Part shown: piece after piece, positions 45,235 to 48,024 of the stretch
How the letters are laid out: every line of letters begins with the position of its first letter
How positions within the stretch are numbered: position 1 is the first letter of the stretch
DNA from: Bacillota bacterium
Lineage (GTDB): Bacteria; Bacillota; Clostridia; Clostridiales; Clostridiaceae
NCBI GenBank assembly: GCA_021781655.1
Contig: JAJXWJ010000023.1
Coordinates: forward strand, 1 to 48,024
Length of the DNA: 48,024 nt
Direction: 5' to 3'
Notes under the pieces: model-generated
The model's input: the letters and a program-made list of their open reading frames with translations, nothing else
Database searches by the model: none
Told to the model about the DNA's origin: nothing
Made by a program: the position numbers and the translations under genes

Positions 45235-46041
45235 ATGAATATAATTGAAAAACAATATGAAAGCAGACAAAAAAATTGGATATATCAATTATTAATTTTA
45301 CTAATTATTATTGCTTTATTAGTATGGTCAAAAAGTGCTTTTCAAATGAATATAGGAAAAAATAATGGATTTAAAGTAGTTCAAAATATCATATTAGGTA
45401 TTTTACATCCTGATACAACTATATTATTTGATTTTTCAACCCAAGGAATCCCCTACCTACTTTTTGAAACCATGTGTATAGCTTTTTTAGGCACTATTGT
45501 TGGAGCAATTATCTCTCTACCATTTTCTTTTCTTGCTTCAACTAATATAGTAATTAAACCAATAGCCTTGATAGGTCGTTTGTTTGTCATGGCAGTACGT
45601 ACAATCCCAGTTTTCGTATATGGACTTATGTTTATTAGAGTAACAGGGCCTGGACCTTTTGCTGGAATATTGACAATGTCCATTTGTTCTGTAGGTATGC
45701 TTACTAAAATGAATATTGAAACTATAGAGGATTTAGACATAGGAATATTAGAGTCCTTAGATGCGGCAGGCTGCAATACCTTTGAAAAAATTCGTTATGG
45801 AATTATTCCACAATTAATTCCCAACTTTTTATCAACTGCAATATACAGATTTGATATGAACTTAAGAGATGCCTCTGTGCTCGGTTTAGTTGGCGCAGGC
45901 GGAATTGGTGCACCACTATTATTTGCTATGAGCTCATATAGGTGGAATCAAGTAGGTTCTATTCTTATTGGCTTAATTATTTTAATTTTAATAATAGAAC
46001 TGTTTTCTACTAAAATTAGGGTGAAATTAGTAAGAGGGTAA
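45235..46041 (+). CDS. phnE: phosphonate-type ABC transporter permease (second PhnE)
   Basis: 268 aa, about six helices. EAA loop ESLDAAGCNTFEKIRYGIIPQLIP; the helix-4 region AGILTMSICSVGMLTKMNIE also matches PhnE. It differs clearly from the first permease, so they are long-separated paralogues. It precedes the phosphatase gene by 28 bases in the same operon. Confidence 0.94.
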   Translation: MNIIEKQYESRQKNWIYQLLILLIIIALLVWSKSAFQMNIGKNNGFKVVQNIILGILHPDTTILFDFSTQGIPYLLFETMCIAFLGTIVGAIISLPFSFLASTNIVIKPIALIGRLFVMAVRTIPVFVYGLMFIRVTGPGPFAGILTMSICSVGMLTKMNIETIEDLDIGILESLDAAGCNTFEKIRYGIIPQLIPNFLSTAIYRFDMNLRDASVLGLVGAGGIGAPLLFAMSSYRWNQVGSILIGLIILILIIELFSTKIRVKLVRG

Positions 46042-46069
46042 TATTTTATATAACAAAGGAGCTAACTAA

Positions 46070-46804
46070 ATGCAAACTATTTCAAAACCACTTGAACTTA
46101 CTGGAGCAAAAAATGTTCGTGAACTTGGAGGCTATAAAACTAAAAATGGTAAAATCACTAAATTCCATTCATTTCTTAGGGCAGATGCACTTCACAATTT
46201 AACTGAAACTGATTGCAAAATACTATACGATTATGGTGTACGTTGTGTAATTGATCTTCGTTCTATGGATGAAGTATTAAGAGAACCAGATAAGTTAATT
46301 ACTTTTTACAAAGATATTGAATATATACATGTTCCCATTCAAGACCATGTCCGTGCTAATCGTTATTCAGAGGAATTTCCTCCTAGTATGTGGCAACTTT
46401 ACTGCTGGCTCTTAGACGACAGTAAAAAAAGCTTCTTTACTATTTTTAAAACTATGTCAAAATATCAAGATACTTGTGTAATTTTCCATTGCTCTGGAGG
46501 AAAAGATAGAACTGGCACTATAGCAATGCTGTTATTAAAATTGGCAGGTGTCGATGATGAAACTATCATTATGGATTATGCTGTTACTGAAGAACTAATG
46601 AAGGATATCTTTCCAAGACAATTAGCTGATTTAGAATCGCGGGGTCTTATAGTGCCATCTTATGTAATGGAATCACCTCCAGAAAATATGGAAATAACAC
46701 TAAAATACCTTTATGACAATTATAGCACCATAGAAAATTATTTTATTAAAATTGGTTTTCAAGAAGAAGATGTCAATAACCTTCTAAAAAAACTAGTTGA
46801 CTAA
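46070..46804 (+). CDS. tyrosine-phosphatase-fold phosphatase (IphP/Y_phosphatase3 family)
   Basis: 244 aa. The CX5R catalytic loop is HCSGGKDRTG with nucleophile Cys141 and Arg147; GAKNVRELGGYKTKNG at the N-terminus and FLRADAL are family motifs, and VIDLRSMDE precedes the general acid area. Relatives act on phosphotyrosine, phosphoinositides or small phosphate esters. There is no signal peptide, so it works on substrates inside the cell. As last gene of the phn-type operon it may release phosphate from the imported compound. Terminated by the hairpin at 46863. Confidence 0.92.
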   Translation: MQTISKPLELTGAKNVRELGGYKTKNGKITKFHSFLRADALHNLTETDCKILYDYGVRCVIDLRSMDEVLREPDKLITFYKDIEYIHVPIQDHVRANRYSEEFPPSMWQLYCWLLDDSKKSFFTIFKTMSKYQDTCVIFHCSGGKDRTGTIAMLLLKLAGVDDETIIMDYAVTEELMKDIFPRQLADLESRGLIVPSYVMESPPENMEITLKYLYDNYSTIENYFIKIGFQEEDVNNLLKKLVD

Positions 46805-46807
46805 CCC

Positions 46808-46866
46808 GGCACCAAAGGGGTCAGGCACCAAAGGGGTCAGGCACCAAAGGGGTCAGGCACCAAAAA
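46808..46866 (+). repeat. tandem 16-bp repeat (REP-like)
   Basis: Three exact units of GGCACCAAAGGGGTCA (46808, 46824, 46840) and a partial fourth (GGCACCAAA). The GGTGCCTGACCCC type string is known from REP-like repeats near Y1 transposases in many bacteria; none is seen in this window. Confidence 0.75.
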
Positions 46867-46907
46867 ATCATAAAGTCGTAGGCATTACCTACGACTTTAT
46901 GATTTTT
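46863..46907. terminator. bidirectional terminator after the phosphatase gene
   Basis: Perfect 20-bp stem (46863-46882 with 46888-46907), five-base loop CATTA, and T/A-runs on both sides, shared with the convergent gene at 46925. Confidence 0.92.
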
Positions 46908-46924
46908 CTTTTTTGTAGTTTTTC

Positions 46925-47251
46925 TTATTTTATTCCTGTAATTTTTCCTTTTAATGCCTTTAATCGCCCATTAACATAATTGATTAATTCAGCTCTGTCA
47001 TCTTTAATTTCTGCTGGCGCATTTGAAACTATACTAATTATATCAAGAGTGTTAACTTTAACAACATCTGCAATTTCATATGCAATACATTTATTCTTAA
47101 CCTTCCAATATGTAGTGTTAAATTCATCTGCCTGTCTTTTTGTATAATAACCCTTTTCGATTCCAAACTGAAATAAGTCCGCTGCAGCCTCTAGTTCTTC
47201 AAGATCTCTCACCTGTAAAGTCTCGCTTACAAGCTCCTGAAATGATTTCAT
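46925..47251 (-). CDS. hypothetical protein
   Basis: 108 aa, mostly helical and charged: MKSFQELVSETLQVRDLEEL continuing EAAADLFQFGIEKGYYTKRQADEF, then NKCIAYEIADVVKV and a C-terminal helix NYVNGRLKALKGKI. No signal peptide, membrane segment or known motif. A reasonable ribosome site (AAAGGAGTGG) precedes the ATG, and it shares a terminator with the phosphatase gene. I do not recognise the family. Confidence 0.65.
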   Translation of the reverse strand: MKSFQELVSETLQVRDLEELEAAADLFQFGIEKGYYTKRQADEFNTTYWKVKNKCIAYEIADVVKVNTLDIISIVSNAPAEIKDDRAELINYVNGRLKALKGKITGIK

Positions 47252-47456
47252 TTAGTCCACTCCTTTGTTTTAGGATAATAATATTGTAGGTAATGTATTA
47301 GTTATAATCAACCTCTATTTTATCCTATAATACCATGTTATATTTTTATAATTTCATGGTGGTTTTTATAAAGATATTATATCATAAAAATATATAATAT
47401 CAAAATTAATAGATTGGCCTTTTCATTTCATATTATGAAAGATATTTCGAAACACT

Positions 47457-48024
47457 TTATAATTTACCTTCACTTTTTAACTTACTAGCAATTTGAAGAT
47501 TAACCATAAGCACATTAACTGTAGGTTCTCCAAAAATTCCAAACGCTTTTCCTGTAGTATATTTATTTATATAGCTTTGAAGTTCACTTTTATCAATTCC
47601 ACTTGCCTTTGAAACTGCATCTATTTGAATCTTTGCCGCTGCAGGACTTATATCCGGATCAACTCCTGAGGCTGATTCAGTTAATAAATCGGCTGGAATA
47701 TCTTTTTCTTTAACATTAGGATGCGTTTTTAAAAAGCTTTCTAGATCATTTTTTACTCTATCTACTAGCTGCAAGTTTGAAGGTGCTAAGTTAGATCCTC
47801 CAGAAGTGACACCGGAATAATTTACCTTCCCATTTTTGTCTGGTTTTATATCTGAAGCAGTATATGTGTTATAATTAACTGCTGATGGTCTACCTACAAA
47901 GAATCTTGGATCTGTAAAGCTTTGACCTATTAGCTCTGATCCTACTGTCTTCCCATTAAAAGCAACTAAACTTCCATTCGCTTTATTATTAAAAAATATT
48001 TGTCCTATTCCTGTCATTAAAAGT
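47457..48024 (-). CDS. kdpC: potassium-transporting ATPase subunit C, 5' end outside the window
   Basis: The frame is open to the window edge ([20 protein letters not shown]), so the N-terminal membrane helix and the start lie beyond 48024. The visible 188 residues cover the KdpC periplasmic domain: [40 protein letters not shown] and the terminal [13 protein letters not shown]. KdpC stabilises the high-affinity KdpFABC potassium pump. kdpFAB should precede it. A related 3' fragment occurs at 33237-33320. Confidence 0.95.
   Translation of the reverse strand, partial: LLMTGIGQIFFNNKANGSLVAFNGKTVGSELIGQSFTDPRFFVGRPSAVNYNTYTASDIKPDKNGKVNYSGVTSGGSNLAPSNLQLVDRVKNDLESFLKTHPNVKEKDIPADLLTESASGVDPDISPAAAKIQIDAVSKASGIDKSELQSYINKYTTGKAFGIFGEPTVNVLMVNLQIASKLKSEGKL

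Overview
The window is AT-rich, densely packed DNA from a spore-forming, motile, fermentative anaerobe, most likely Clostridium sensu stricto. Pointers are a sigma-G inhibitor Gin, MotAB behind a SigD-type promoter, a 2[4Fe-4S] clostridial ferredoxin, pyruvate formate-lyase with its activase, a SAM-I riboswitch, strong AGGAGG ribosome binding sites and several TTG starts. The species cannot be fixed from the sequence alone.

Layout. (1) 0.1-8.7 kb, minus strand, is a housekeeping block matching the Bacillus yaaO-tmk-holB-yaaT-yabC neighbourhood: gin, a PLP decarboxylase fused in frame to a guanylate kinase, holB, ricT, an HMA-fold protein, ferredoxin, an EIIA-Glc protein, motA-motB, a TrmN6-like methyltransferase and rsmI. 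(2) 9.0-13.4 kb holds an LD-carboxypeptidase, an AraC relic, tRNA-Cys and tRNA-Phe, a sirtuin, a 0.3-kb inverted-repeat element, metY under a SAM riboswitch, and a small XRE protein. (3) 13.6-23.4 kb holds aspartokinase, a parvulin, a MecA-like PBP lipoprotein, a polysaccharide deacetylase, pflA, a DUF2089/SHOCT-like three-gene cassette and pflB. (4) 23.7-29.1 kb is accessory: an unknown protein, a zinc-ribbon protein, an acyltransferase-3 relic, 3-methyladenine glycosylase, a CPBP protease, and a MarR/MFS pair separated by two very long palindromes.

(5) 29.2-33.3 kb is the most unusual part: a decaying polymorphic-toxin island. It holds an HNH-nuclease toxin broken by two in-frame stops, its intact SUKH immunity gene, a frameshifted EndoU toxin tip with a broken immunity-like gene, a response-regulator relic and a kdpC relic. 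It is bracketed by an exact 23-nt direct repeat and preceded by two inverted perfect DnaA boxes. (6) 33.3-40.8 kb is a complete Leloir galactose cluster (sugar symporter, galK, galE, galT, LacI regulator, galM) with matching candidate operators and cre sites. (7) 41.4-46.8 kb is a LacI-type regulator, a phosphonate-type ABC importer (phnD-C-E-E) and a tyrosine-phosphatase-fold enzyme, with no C-P lyase in view; this suggests uptake of an organophosphate that is then dephosphorylated. (8) The window ends with a tandem 16-bp repeat, an unknown small gene and the 3' part of kdpC.

How it fits together: core genes are clean and tightly spaced (ATGA overlaps at motA/motB, trmN/rsmI and phnC/phnE). 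The broken genes cluster in accessory stretches at about 10, 25 and 30-33 kb, which marks these as the rearrangement points of the window.
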